This document shows, one piece after another, positions 26,501 through 35,945 of a stretch of DNA of 64,000 bases (positions are counted from its first letter, which is position 1; each line of letters opens with the position of its first letter). Made by a program: the position numbers and the translations under genes. Under the pieces are notes generated by a model. It had not been told where the DNA came from and searched no databases. It worked only from the letters and a program-made list of their open reading frames with translations. Origin of the DNA: Apostichopus japonicus (taxonomy: Eukaryota > Echinodermata > Holothuroidea > Aspidochirotida > Stichopodidae); NCBI RefSeq assembly GCF_037975245.1, contig NC_092576.1, positions 11,229,111-11,293,110 on the forward strand. The letters run 5' to 3'.

Positions 26501-29025
26501 TCTGCAATAGTGGTAAATGTACCCTGCTGCAGATTGCAATACGATGTATTACAATGCTAAGACTACAGTGTAAGTCAGTGTCCAGGACAGGACAGGGACA
26601 TGATAGGACAGAATAGGACAAAGCTGGACTGAATTGGAAGTTTACGAGAGAGGACAATACTGGACTGGACAATGCGTGGCTGTATGGTGTTGACCTGAAC
26701 AGAACTGACATGGACAGGATTGGACTGTAGCAGACAGGATTGGACTGATGCGAACAGGATTGGACTGTAGCGGACAGGATTGGACTGTAGAGGACAGGAT
26801 TGGACTGTAGAGGACAGGATTGGACCGTAGAGGACAGGATTGGACCGTAGAGGACAGGATTGGACCGTAGCGGACAGGATTGGACTGTAGCGGACAGGAT
26901 TGGACCGTAGCAGACAGGATTGGGCTGAAGAGGACAGGATTGGACTTTAGAGGACAGGATTGGACTACAGAGGACAGCATTGGACTGTAGAGGACAGCAT
27001 TGGACTGTAGAGGACAGGACAGGATTGGACTTGAAAGGAAAGGATTGGACTTGAAAGAAAAAGAAAGGATGGACATAACAGGACAGGAAAGGATTGGACT
27101 GCAGAGGACAGGACAGGTTGGACTACAGATATGCTAAAACAACTGTTCCTTTGTAGTCATATTTTGTGAACATTAGAAGTCTTGTTAGCTAATTCTTCTT
27201 GTAATCTTTTTGGTATGGCCGTTTTCAGTAATTATTTAGTTGTCTTGTCTATTTGTTTCAATCTTTTGTTCATTACATTTAATTACAGTCAAATAAGTTC
27301 AGGACTTGATTATTTTCTCTGCCATCTCTCCTGTAGGCAATCCACGTGTATGCAGAATGTCTCGAGGAAAGAGATCTTTCCCTGAGGCAGGCAGGGTGCG
27401 TCGCTCTGGCCGCTATGAAGGTAAGTTCCAGAAGGGGCTGAGGCAAGAAAACCTCTTTGGCTTCATTCTTTTAAGATCTTTAAAATAGAACACCCTACTA
27501 ATATCCAACCTCACAGCAATCACCTATGGTACCCTGGTTTAGTTTCTCTGGATGGTCATGTTACCCATTTCTATGCCTAACTTAAGAATAATTTTTGTCA
27601 AATACTTTGTTTTTATCACACACACATTCAATCACTCATAAAACTCATACCAAATATTTGTGCAAAACCTGTGTGTAATATTTTGAGAATATAGAAAAAT
27701 TAGAAGAAATAGCTTGAAGCTTTGTGATTTGCTTGTTACTGTCGCTGCTTGCCTCCACGTGATCAAAGACTGCTCCCTAGTGTCACGGCCATTCACCCTA
27801 ATTTTCAGCAGTGATTCTTTTGAAGTTGGGGCGGTAAAGAAGTCTTCCAGAATCGCATTCCTATGATTAAAAATACTGGACATGCTTGCATTCTTTCATT
27901 AAGGATCTCATTCCTTACTTACATACTTGAAACGATTCACACCTTACAGAACTGCAGGGATGTGCCCACTATTTTCATCTAAAGTCCCGACATTCCTAAC
28001 AATATATTTAACATAAATTGGACCAAAATCATACAGACTAATAATGCATCAGTTACGCATGCGAGAAACATTACTTACGGCTCTCAATCGGTCCTTTGTA
28101 AAATTTCTTTGAAACAAACTAATAACTTTTACCAGGTACGTTATATATTTCACTAAAAAAAAATTTAAAAATGTAAATTGTTAGCAAAACTAGTACTTGT
28201 GTATGTGCTTAAAAAGCTACATAAGTGCCAGCATTTGGCATCTGAGGACCTTCAAACATCAAAAAATTTCTCAAAGGGGAGGGGACACCCCCTCCCCCTT
28301 AGCCCCTTCCCCCATGACAGCAATCAGTATACCCAGCACTCAGGAAATCCTGGGCACATCCCTGGAACTGTCCAACAAATATGTAAGGAAAAGAAATGCT
28401 TACCCCGTGAGTCATAACGAGTTGCTCTCTCTTTGTTATTCTTCAGGCGAGAGAAACTTTAGATCAGTTGGTCTACCTCCTACGATGTGACATGGACGAC
28501 GTCAAGCAAACGGTGAAGGAAGCTCTGATGACTTTCGGTAAGTCCAGATGTGTTTTGATGCCATTTTTTGTAGTGGCAGAATTTCTAGTGGCAGAAGGAA
28601 GGACAGTTGTAAAATGTCAGTATGTCTTTACTTCAATTATCTTAAAGGAGACGCAATGTAACTGCCATGGTTAGCTTATGTAAGCTAACCATGGCAGTTG
28701 TATTGCGTCTCCTTTAAGCAGGGACGAGCCTGGGGTAAAAAAAAAAAATCACAGAACTTTGCAAAAATTGCGGTATAGGCTCCAGTTTGTTTTATTTAAT
28801 ATTAATATATTTTTATTTTTTTTTTTATTTATATTTAATATTTAATTAAAATATTAAAATATTTCATCTCCACTTGAGAAAAATTAAATACGACTTTTTA
28901 TTTTGCGTTTTCGTTTCGCAGGAGAAGAAGGCAGGCAGGCCTACCAGTCATTGTCAATACAGCCGTACACATACAGCTACACACAACAGAAAAGTGATGG
29001 CCCACTGTTGACGACAGAGCTGTAA
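1938..29025 (+). CDS. RIPOR: RIPOR/FAM65 family protein (Rho-interacting cell polarization regulator), 5'-partial
   Basis: RIPOR proteins bind active Rho GTPases and affect cell polarity, migration and cytokinesis. Nineteen coding exons join in one frame: 1938-2022, 3173-3196, 4183-4211, 11684-11757, 13190-13351, 14507-14550, 14921-15046, 15986-16137, 17495-17591, 19524-19748, 20095-20222, 21661-22048, 22604-22736, 24114-24272, 25159-25308, 26262-26458, 27337-27420, 28447-28537, 28922-29025 (stop TAA 29023-29025). All borders are AG/GT and all phases agree. They give 816 residues. Order and spacing follow vertebrate RIPOR2: KLEFHLAKVEELQ, CTQNMCHLEAELE, GIAGFARVCRGD, KYGFQKWKSKCKVE, GTIKLNVVVSW, then a Ser-rich middle and an Arm/HEAT-like C-terminus. 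About 80 N-terminal residues should lie upstream of the window. Vertebrates have three paralogues; which of them this single gene matches best cannot be told here. Confidence 0.95.
3740..3995 (+). mobile_element. Penelope-like element fragment with hammerhead-like motif
   Basis: The text from cttgtcatttagcctctgaa to gtcaggccaacttactttta recurs at 20505-20575, 47575-47640 (inverted) and 47900-47965. Such GAAGAAG-stem-CGAAACGTC tails are typical of Penelope-like retroelement terminal repeats. No reverse transcriptase ORF remains here. The left boundary is approximate. Confidence 0.55.
3909..3947 (+). ncRNA. Hammerhead-ribozyme-like motif
   Basis: GCCT and AGGC can form stem I. Between them lie CTGAAGA (consensus CTGATGA, one change), a stem II hairpin GATCC-TGCTA-GGAAC, and CGAAAC followed by GTC. 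This is the minimal type I layout reported for Penelope-like elements. The changed core base makes cleavage doubtful. Confidence 0.5.
4511..4881. mobile_element. Non-autonomous hAT-type element (371 bp)
   Basis: The termini CAGGGGTGGGCAACCT and AGGTTACCCACCCCTG are inverted repeats with one mismatch. The 8-bp target duplication CCTTACGG is exact on both sides (4503-4510 and 4882-4889). The termini are Charlie-like. No transposase is encoded. It lies in RIPOR intron 3. Confidence 0.9.
6596..6850 (-). mobile_element. LINE fragment, C-terminus of ORF2
   Basis: The minus-strand peptide TRYGNCAFSVAAPSLWNELP followed by FKRQLKTFLF matches the conserved C-terminal tail of L2/CR1-like reverse transcriptases (AFSVAAPxLWNxLP...FKxxLKTxLF). 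It ends in the gcgctttgaaacg / attatttatta type of tail. It is a truncated copy with no catalytic part. Confidence 0.75.
9340..9933. mobile_element. TTAA-flanked miniature transposon, full copy (594 bp)
   Basis: Both ends read TTAAAGCAGCATTTTGCAT inwards, giving 19-bp terminal inverted repeats bounded by TTAA, the piggyBac-type target. There is no transposase. A second, inverted and truncated copy lies at 22135-22430 in the same gene. Confidence 0.85.
10900..10970 (-). pseudogene. tRNA-like sequence (SINE head or tRNA pseudogene)
   Basis: The minus strand folds as a cloverleaf: acceptor GCGTCCA/TGGAGGC with 6 of 7 pairs, A box TAGCCTAGTGGTTAGG, and T arm CCGGGTTCGAATCCCGG with a perfect stem. 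The anticodon loop GTACAGA would give ACA, an unusual anticodon. A close relative at 44169 has a decayed acceptor stem, so a repeat family is more likely than a working tRNA gene. Confidence 0.65.
11794..12145. repeat. Two tandem copies of a 172-bp unit
   Basis: gttgacgtaaaaaggtgtaa begins at 11794 and again at 11966. The copies stay alike through the poly(G) run, gctcgctttctgta, gaaccagtgtgacgtgtttc and taatgtaggcttctgatatg. It starts 37 bp after the exon 4 donor. Confidence 0.85.
13695..13860. repeat. Interspersed repeat, copy 1
   Basis: The part 13785-13856 (aaactggagcctatatcgca, ttttgcaaaattctgtgag, caggctcat) recurs inverted at 28719-28798 in the last RIPOR intron. The ends AGGCATGAGC and GGCTCATCCT may be degraded inverted repeats. 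The family is not recognised. Confidence 0.55.
15076..15375. repeat. Tandem duplication, 127-128 bp, 2.3 copies
   Basis: catggtagcctaacaccaca starts at 15076, 15204 and 15331. Copies are nearly identical, so the duplication is recent. It starts 30 bp after the exon 7 donor. Confidence 0.9.
17720..17990. repeat. Interspersed repeat, copy 1
   Basis: aaatctctttgaaacaaact through cacaggaaatcctgggcaca recurs with about 90 percent identity by eye at 28100-28365, in another RIPOR intron and in the same direction. It includes acaagtgccagcatttggca and a G/C-rich ggggaggggacacccc stretch. No coding frame or clear termini are seen. Confidence 0.75.
18526..19320. repeat. Minisatellite, 22-24-bp units in a 68-bp higher-order repeat
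   Basis: Units are variants of gatagtgttaatggaatcta and gatagtgttaataataatct. The variant gatgtatatgatagtg recurs at 18757, 18825, 18893 and 18961, exactly 68 bp apart, so three units were amplified as a block. It lies about 200 bp upstream of RIPOR exon 10. Confidence 0.9.
19524..22048 (+). CDS. RIPOR: RIPOR exons 10-12: acidic and Ser-rich middle region
   Basis: Residues 265-511. Exon 10 (19524-19748) encodes a Pro-rich start, then a helix with TLAESLHNVNRLLEIL and LEKQVSSLENYLR. It corresponds to the family segment before the SLSL block. Exon 11 (20095-20222) encodes STSSLSIKNALDSFNFLDE followed by an acidic run, matching vertebrate SLSLTVESALESFDFL. Exon 12 (21661-22048) is the largest exon. 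It is probably mostly disordered, with repeated KR/ES stretches (RSSRFLDLSEKRESRML), and ends in IDMVLVQHLMYTEYQLS, like the vertebrate LDITIVRHLQYC. Introns on both sides hold tandem arrays (18526-19320 and 21001-21590). Confidence 0.93.
19893..19960 (-). mobile_element. tRNA-derived SINE head
   Basis: The minus strand reads GTTAGCTCAGTGGTTAACTC (A box), an anticodon-like arm, then GGTCCCTGGTTCAACTGA (B box). The body probably continues to about 19820. It is degenerate and lacks a proper acceptor stem. Confidence 0.6.
20272..20632 (+). mobile_element. Penelope-like element copy
   Basis: The stretch from cctctctttgtccctccact through tctactaatcctcttacatc, the hammerhead-like motif and ggctctctagtggataagca matches 47577-47905 in inverted orientation, and its 3' part matches 47899-48045. 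No reverse transcriptase frame is present. It lies in the intron after RIPOR exon 11. Confidence 0.65.
20517..20555 (+). ncRNA. Degenerate hammerhead-like motif
   Basis: The layout is the same as at 3909, but the core reads TTGAAGA and CGAGAC instead of CTGATGA and CGAAAC. Stem II GATCC-TGCTA-GGATC is perfect. Almost certainly inactive. Confidence 0.4.
21001..21590. repeat. Minisatellite, about 20-bp unit
   Basis: About 28 imperfect copies of tgtactcaaccctcttagtg. Three adjacent copies with cccaatctgtactcaac are identical (near 21425-21480). It ends about 70 bp before RIPOR exon 12. Confidence 0.9.
22135..22430. mobile_element. TTAA-flanked miniature transposon, truncated copy
   Basis: TTAAAGCAGCATTTTGCATT begins at 22135, and the sequence follows the reverse complement of the right half of 9340-9933 (gagtaattaaggacat, caattcccccaacccactag, gatgcaggtttag). 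The other terminus is missing. Confidence 0.75.
22604..29025 (+). CDS. RIPOR: RIPOR exons 13-19: C-terminal Arm/HEAT-like helical region and stop
   Basis: Residues 512-816. Exons 13-15 encode helices (KLKETLALDKLQKQAVIIEQL; LLEFWQQCSEKHALYVSAD; AIITLFQYITFFAHEDRKNP). The last corresponds to vertebrate VVTVFQYYSYFTSHG. Exons 16-18 encode HEAT-like repeats (LRALGLLLLEESDTIKNGV; YAECLEERDLSLRQAGCVAL; LVYLLRCDMDDVKQTVKEAL). Exon 19 gives GEEGRQAYQSL, matching GEDGRLAYEQL, and then about 22 family-unlike residues to TAA. The last intron contains a 76-bp hairpin element (28642-28717). Confidence 0.94.
23618..23985. mobile_element. TTAA-flanked miniature transposon, family 2, copy 1 (368 bp)
   Basis: It begins TTAAAGGCATTGAAGACTCG and ends CGAGTCTTCACACCCTTTAA, so the ends are roughly 22-bp inverted repeats inside TTAA. 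A copy about 90 percent alike over its full length lies at 51097-51463. Non-coding; RIPOR intron. Confidence 0.85.
25445..25510 (+). mobile_element. tRNA-like SINE remnant
   Basis: GGGTAGCTCAGTTAGAAGTT resembles a tRNA A box/D arm and GGATCAAACCTC a weak B box about 35 bp later. Too degenerate for a tRNA gene. Confidence 0.4.
25655..26005. repeat. Minisatellite, about 40-bp units with a 128-bp block duplication
   Basis: Units of cttgggacactattgttatc and cctttatactcag. The block starting ttatactcaccagaatta occurs at 25691 and 25819. It lies between RIPOR exons 15 and 16. Confidence 0.88.
26570..27125. repeat. Minisatellite, 20-bp unit
   Basis: More than 20 copies of ggacaggattggactgtaga with small changes, spreading into looser related text at both edges. 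It lies between RIPOR exons 16 and 17 and creates a long spurious frame on the minus strand. Confidence 0.92.
28100..28370. repeat. Interspersed repeat, copy 2 of the 17720 family
   Basis: Matches 17720-17990 in the same direction, including tagtacttgtgtatgtgctt and caggaaatcctgggcacatc. RIPOR intron between exons 17 and 18. Confidence 0.75.
28642..28717. mobile_element. 76-bp TTAA-bounded hairpin element
   Basis: The arms TTAAAGGAGACGCAAT and ATTGCGTCTCCTTTAA continue into GCCATGGTTAGCTTA/TAAGCTAACCATGGC, giving about 37-bp arms with two mismatches and almost no loop. It looks like a minimal TTAA-type element reduced to its two ends. Last RIPOR intron. Confidence 0.7.
28719..28798. repeat. 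Interspersed repeat, copy 2 of the 13695 family (inverted)
   Basis: gggacgagcctggggtaaa and gcggtataggctccagttt are the reverse complement of 13785-13856. Confidence 0.55.
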
Positions 29026-29289
29026 CCCCTTGCCCCCACCCCCTTCAGAGGCTGATCGTCACCTGACACCCCCTTATCCCCTCATGGGGCAGGGGGTGGT
29101 ACCAAAATGTGCAAAGAACCCAAGTGCTGCTTTCTATTGTTTTAAATCCTTCGTTAATTTTTCATGCTGATCCCAGCTGTCTTGACAGCTACGGCTAGAC
29201 CTAGCTACGACAGTCATGCTAAGAGTAACAAATTCTGTGGAAACACTACCTACCCAAAGATCGGTACAAATTATCACCAAAGCTGTGTT

Positions 29290-29460
29290 TGTTTTGACGT
29301 TGTGAGGTTGAGTTATAAATGCCATGATGTCGAGTTAAATGTCATGATGTGGTGTTAAATGCCACAGTGTTGTGTTAAATGCCATGATGTGGTGTTAAGT
29401 CTCATGATGTTGTGTTATGGCTTGTGATGTTGTGTTAAGGTTCATGATTTGTTGGCGATA
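29290..29460. repeat. Short minisatellite, about 20-21-bp unit
   Basis: About seven copies of catgatgtggtgttaaatgc, the later ones diverged. Inside the probable RIPOR 3' UTR. Confidence 0.75.
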
Positions 29461-30049
29461 TCATGGTGTGAAGTGCTACCTCACAGTTTCTACATATATG
29501 TTTACCATCTCTCTGGTAACTCACAACATACCGAAGGGCTTAGAAATTATCTTCTTGAAGTAGAGCTGGATAACAGATATGGGCATTTGTAAAAGGTTGG
29601 AGTTGAAAAGGATTCACCAAAGTGTGTTTGCTTTTGCTGTCTTGCTATCTTTAGCCGTATATCGTCGGTAATCTTATCAACACATGTCAGTGACAATTTA
29701 ATGGGAACACAATAATTTTGAATTGCTGCTCTGGGCTGTTTCGAGCCCTTACAAAAGTATGATCTGAAGTAGGTCTATATTGTAGTGTGTTGTTAATACT
29801 GGGCATTTCTTACTGAAAGGACAACTTAATTTCAGGATTACATCTACAAGATGCTACAAAATAGCAAGTTTTTTGTGTTGTAAATTGATTAAGTTAATCT
29901 GAAAAGGGGAAAGAGTTCTTACAAATCAGTAGCAATTGAAGGAAGAAAAATCTGAACAAAGTTTGAGAAATAAGTAAAGTTGAATAAATTATTAATGAAG
30001 ATAGAAGTGGATTGGTTAGTCAATGACAATATCAGTGCTAGTCAATATG

Positions 30050-30485
30050 ATGGTACTCCAGGCATTGTGCTGGTACTCAGGGCTCCATAATGGTACTCAA
30101 GGTTAAGTACTTGTACTCCATGCTTCGCACTGGTAGTACGGCTTCCTACTGGTGGTCTGGGCTTCCTACTGGTAATCGGGGCTTCGTACTGGAATGCCGG
30201 GCTTCGTAATGGTACTCCGGGCTGGTACTACGGCTTCGTACTGGTGGTCTGGGCTTTGTACTGGAACTTGGGGCTTCGTACTGGTGGTCCGGGCTTCGCA
30301 CTGGTACTCCAGTCTTCTCATGGTACACCGGGCTCCCTACTGGTATTGCGGGGCTTCGTACTGGTACTCAGGGCTTCGTACTGGTAGTCCAGGCTGGTTC
30401 TCATAGCTTTGTACTGGTGGTCTTGGCTTCCTACTGGTTAGCCGGGCTTCCAACTGGTACTTTGTACTTGTACTCTGGGCTTTGT
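30050..30485. repeat. Minisatellite, about 20-bp unit
   Basis: About 20 imperfect copies of gggcttcgtactggtactcc. G/C-rich compared with its surroundings. Confidence 0.85.
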
Positions 30486-33477
30486 ACACTCACTACCAGT
30501 CTGGCTGTTGGTAACATGTTACTGCAGCCTTAGATTTGATCAAAATGCATTGTCAAGAATTGTTGCCCATTTTGCTCGGAGGTATTGTAATAATAGAGAA
30601 TAAATTATTCTTTGAAGTCGTCGTGTTATAATTTGTGTCCAAAGTGTCAGGTAAACGATGTGTCAAACGAGCTGCATTTTTATTTTTATCATTTTTGAAA
30701 GGCTTTAAATCTAATTATGCAAGAATTTTTACGAGCTGGGCTCATACTGTAGCAAAACCTATTTGTAAAACGTTCGTTGTAATTGTATCGTTTTTCTTGT
30801 ACATGATGTGATATAATAAATACACATAGACTTATTAAAAGCAAACTCTACATGTTTTGCAATGATGAACTCGTATTAGATGATATTCCAGTATGTTTCA
30901 CGGTGTGTGTGTTGTAAATGTTATCCTCTTCTTGTAAATTCAGCCTGAATTAAAATGTTAATAAGGAACAGAAATAGACTCTACGATGATATAATTAACT
31001 TCACCAGGAATTAATCATTAAATTCCTGTGAGATTTATTTTAATTAGTAATTAGGCTAGGCTCAATAACCACTTGATATTTCAATGTGTTGCTGTTGACT
31101 GTAAAATAACAATAATAATAGAATGTGTATTAACAACTGTTGCCTGCCAAGTTTTAGTCTTAAAACAAATATGATTTCAAAAGTATTTCAAAAAATGTTG
31201 TCATAGGATACTAGATAAAAACGATAAGGACAAGTTTTCTCAGAAAACGGGTGAATTTGAAGACAAATTTTGTCATAAGATCTGACCAAAAGTGGATGTT
31301 GCCAGGTGACTATTATATCAGGACAGAAAAACCTGAAGTCTACTGTGATGAACAATAATATAAAATAAGATGGCTTTTCAGTTTATAAAGCTTAAGAAAG
31401 ATTTGTTTATTTAATCATGAATGTTTCACAGGGTATTATTGAAACCAAATTGTGACCTTTTGCAGATTGGCTTCACCTTCCAATGGGTATCAAGAAATTG
31501 TTCGTTGAATGTTCTTATATTAATGGTGGCATTATTTTCTGCACTCTATTTTTGTATGATGTTAAAGTAGCCAAATCGGGAATAATTTGTGATATTGCAT
31601 AGCAAAATGGCTGCATCACAAAATTCCAAATGTGATCATATGAAGCTGGGGGGGGGGGATGGTAGGATCACTGGTGCAATGTCTTGTCCTCCTAGTTCAG
31701 TTTAAATATGAAAGCTTATTATGAAAAAATAATAAATAACAAGTTAGCAAAAACAGAAATTATACAAATTTCAAGTATGTTTGTGTGACTCGAGAGGGAA
31801 AACTTGAGTAGCAAGGAAGATTGACTAATAGCCTTAAAAGCTAGTTAACTTCAAAGAGTAATTTCTGTATCTATATTTACAGGGGGTTTGGGGGGGGGGC
31901 AGATCCAGGATTTTGAAAATGAGGGGTTATGACTTTCATGTAGTGGGATATTGGAGTCATGCCTCAGAGAAAATTTCAGATGTGAAAAGGTGCAATGTGA
32001 GGCATATCATGTAGGCTATCAATAAGGTCTTTAATTAGGTTTATGCTCAAGGTTATGTTAATAACTACTTTCACTTCTTTGTGTGGGGTTGGAATCTTAC
32101 AACCCCCTCCCCTGCCCCCATTTGCCTCCCCCTGCCCCCATTTGATACGCACCTGAACTTACTCAGGAATCGATTTCAGCTTTGATATAAATCTTAAATT
32201 GTCGATGTGTATGCAGCAATTTTCTTTACATTGCTGGAAAATTTGAGGGTTAAAATCATACTTTTACTCTCTGTGTCGTTTTGTTGCATTTTTCCGGTCA
32301 TGTAAAACAATCTATGATTCAAGGTTTAATAATTCCATTAACTGAACAACTAATCAGGAGAAATTAAGTTATGAACACTTTATGGTGTTTTTGTTCTTTT
32401 TTGTTCATATGGAAGAGTATATAAATGAAGAAATAAAAGGCATAAAAGTAGTTTATTAGGATGGATTGGGAAGAAGAAACAATTCCAGAGTTTACAGAGG
32501 GCAGTCTGAGGAGAAATAATAAGAAACTTATTGTCTTAATTAATAGGAACAATTAAAACTAAGAGGATTGAGCCAAGTCTAGCCCTTGATATTCTTATGT
32601 CACCTAGCTAGCCATGTTTGCACTTTCCTCAAGTATATCATGAAAAGGAGAATGCAGTTCTTTATCCCGTATTTTTGTGGACCACTTCATTGACTCAAGG
32701 CCTGTATCCCGCACCCCTTTCACACCCCCCCCCCCTCGTCGGGGGCGAGCGGGGATGGTGTGTGTGGAAGTAGACCTATTGTGTTATATTTATTACGATA
32801 TGAGCCTTTTTGCTTCGTTCTTTATTTTTGTACCCTATACACATCACATGCCTTATCTTATTTTCATATAGGACGTTTCGATATCAGAGGTGAGGCAGTC
32901 GTTTACGAGACAGGACGGCCGTATCCTATACTGTACAACGTCTCTGAGCTTTAACTCGTTTTTATTCAATTTATCTCGGCTTTCTTATCAAAACAATGTG
33001 TAAAGTTGTGTTTTTCTCCTTTTTTTTTTAGTTTGTAAAGAATTATGAAAGTTTAATGTACAGAAAAAGATTAAGATTCGTCTATTAACCCACAGAACTA
33101 AGGTGCTTTTAAATGTAAGCTAAGTCATTACATGTCAATAAAATCCAAGTGATTACATGTTTAAAACTTGACATCTTTCTCTAAGTTTTTTTATTTCTTC
33201 CATCCCTTTGCCCGGGTCGAGGTATTTTATATACAGCAATACCCAACAGAAACAAACTTTGGCCTTTGTTTAGTTCATTCAGAGTACTCAGATGTCATAA
33301 AATCTGAAGCTCTTTGGAATTATCAGCATATGATTCCCCCCCCCCTCCCAACCCACTCTTCCCAACCCACTCTTCCCAACCCACTCTTCCAAATTTGGCC
33401 AGTGGTATGTAATAGCGTGGACACCACAAAGAGACCCAAAATTGCTAGTTATTCTGTAATGGTTGCAGTGGATTTAT

Positions 33478-34890
33478 AACCTCGGACATCAGTATTACAA
33501 ACCCTGTGCTCTGCCCACTGATATCAGTATTACAAACCCTGGGCTCAGCCCACTGATATCAGTATTACAAACCCTGTGCTCTGCCCACTGATATCAGTAT
33601 TACAAACCCTGGGCTCAGCCCACTGATATCAGTATTACAAACCCTGGGCTCAGCCCACTGATATCAGTATTACAAACCCTGGGCTCTGCCCACTGATATC
33701 AGTATTACAAACCCTGTGCTCTGCCCACTGATATCAGTATTACAAACCCTGTGCTCTGCCCACTGATATCAGTATTACAAACCCTGGGCTCAGCCCACTG
33801 ATATCAGTATAACAAGCCCTGGGCTCTGCCCACTGATATCAGTATTACAAACCCTGTGCTCTGCCCACTGATATCAGTATTACAAACCCTGGGCTCAGCC
33901 CACTGATATCAGTATTACAAACCCTGTGCTCTGCCCACTGATATCAGTATTACAAACCCTGTGCTCTGCCCACTGATATCAGTATTACAAACCCTGGGCT
34001 CAGCCCACTGATATCAGTATAACAAGCCCTGGGCTCTGCCCACTGATATCAGTATTACAAACCCTGGGCTCAGCCCACTGATATCAGTATTACAAACCCT
34101 GGGCTCAGCCCACTGATATCAGTATTACAAACCCTGTGCTCTGCCCACTGATATCAGTATTACAAACCCTGTGCTCTGCCCACTGATATCAGTATTACAA
34201 ACCCTGGGCTCAGCCCACTGATATCAGTATAACAAGCCCTGGGCTCTGCCCACTGATATCAGTATTACAAACCCTGGGCTCAGCCCACTGATATCAGTAT
34301 TACAAACCCTGGGCTCAGCCCACTGATATCAGTATTACAAACCCTGGGCTCAGCCCACTGATATCAGTATCACAAACCCTGGGCTCAGCCCACTGATATC
34401 AGTATCACAAACCCTGGGCTCTGCCCACTGATATCAGTATTACAAACCATGGCCTCTGTCCACTGATATCAGTATACCAAACCCTGGGCTCTGTCCACTG
34501 ATATCAGTATCACAAACCCTGGGCTCTGCCCACTGATATCAGTATAACAAGCCCTGGGCTCAGCCCACTGATATCAGTATCACAAACCCTGGGCTCTGCC
34601 CACTGATATCAGTATTACAAACCATGGCCTCTGTCCACTGATATCAGTATACCAAACCCTGGGCTCTGTCCACTGATATCAGTATCACAAACCCTGTGCT
34701 CTGCCCACTGATATCAGTATTACAAACCCCGGGCTCTGCCCACTGATATCAGTATACCAAACCCTGGGCTCTGTCCACTGACATCAGTATTACAAACCCT
34801 GGGCTCTGCCCACTGATATTAGTATTATAAACCCTGGACTCTGCCTACTGATATCAGTATAACAAATCCTGGGCCCTGCCCTACTGAGCC
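33478..34890. repeat. 35-bp satellite, about 40 copies, with a 210-bp higher-order repeat
   Basis: The unit is cccactgatatcagtat followed by tacaaaccctgggctctg (one period 35 bp, e.g. 33551 to 33586). It contains the palindrome CTGATATCAG. The variant aacaagccctgggctctg recurs at 33811, 34021 and 34231, 210 bp apart (six units), and again at 34546. On the minus strand each unit reads GATATCAGTGGGCAGAGCCC, like a tRNA A box/D arm. The flanks extend the tRNA-like reading in both directions (see findings). Confidence 0.95.
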
Positions 34891-35724
34891 ATCCAGTCCC
34901 TAATTGATGGTGAACGAATCATCAGGGCTGGGTTTCAAGAGAAAGTCGCACACACAAAAGAAGAAGAGACATCGTTTTATTTGCTTTTCTTGTATTAAAA
35001 TTCTTTTGTCAAGTGATATATTAACAGGAGTGTTTTAATAAATTGCTGTCTAAAATTTGTAATCACCACTGAAAATTATAACAGGTTGGAGGGGGCAAAC
35101 CAATACACCTGTAAACATAACCCTACTTCAACAGCAGAAACTTTAAATAAATTGAAGCAAATCGGAGTCTCGTCAGGAAGCTGGCAAAATTCCTCCCATG
35201 CAGGACAACCATGACCACCTCTCCCCTCCTCCCCCCTCATTTCCCCGACAAACCATGCCTATAAACCCTGTGCAATTCACCTTTAAAATAATCAGCACCA
35301 ACAGCATGGGAGAAATGAGCAAAAGTGTGCCCCGTGGTTAATCTTAATTCCTGACTACCTCTTCTGTTACCCTACCAATTCTCATCTTTGCAGAGAAGAT
35401 AAAAAGTTTGGAGCTATTACAAAGTAAAATATACAAAAACAGCGCATGCAGAGATGGCACCATCCCAACTTAAACTGCTTCCAATGAAGAAATATATACA
35501 ACTTAATCTATATCATCTTACATAATATATACAAATGTATTATGCAATGTTTGAAAATGCATAGGTGCTGGGGAAGGATGCAAAATTGGTGACTGGGTGA
35601 ACTACATTTTGGCATTTTGACAGGCTGGATCCTGTCTGTGTTTACAACATTTGCATCAATTTCCTAGTACTTACTCAAACACATGCTGGACCAGATGATT
35701 ATCAAAATGCATTAAGCCTATTGC

Positions 35725-35945
35725 AAGGTGAATGAGGTATCTAAACCATACATCCCCTGCAAGCATAAAGCCTATTGTGAGGTGGATGAGGTATCTAGAC
35801 CACACTTCCTCTGCATGCCTAAAGCCTATTGCAAGGTAGATGAGGTATCTACACTACACATCCTCTGCATGCATAAAGCCTATTGCGAGGTGGATGAGGT
35901 ATCTACACCACAAATCCTCTGCACACCCATGAGACCAGAAACAAT
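35725..35945. repeat. Tandem repeat, about 50-bp unit, 4 copies
   Basis: Units of aaagcctattgcgaggtgga and tgaggtatctacaccacac. Begins at about 35710 with a diverged copy. Confidence 0.85.

Larger units (their letters stand above)
29026..30840 (+). terminator. RIPOR: RIPOR 3' flank with candidate poly(A) signals
   Basis: Canonical AATAAA hexamers on the plus strand lie at 29983-29988, 30599-30604 and 30815-30820. The last is followed by AT-rich sequence and no further coding exon. A 3' UTR of 1-1.8 kb is therefore plausible, although it would cross two short tandem arrays (29290-29460 and 30050-30485). The site actually used cannot be told from sequence. Confidence 0.4.

Noticed and set aside
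26642-27076. 144-codon Ser/Pro/Leu-repeat frame on the minus strand
   Set aside because: A minisatellite unit whose length leaves the frame open by chance.
33478-34890. CRISPR-like regular repeats
   Set aside because: Units are directly adjacent with no unique spacers, and the context is an animal genome; it is a satellite.
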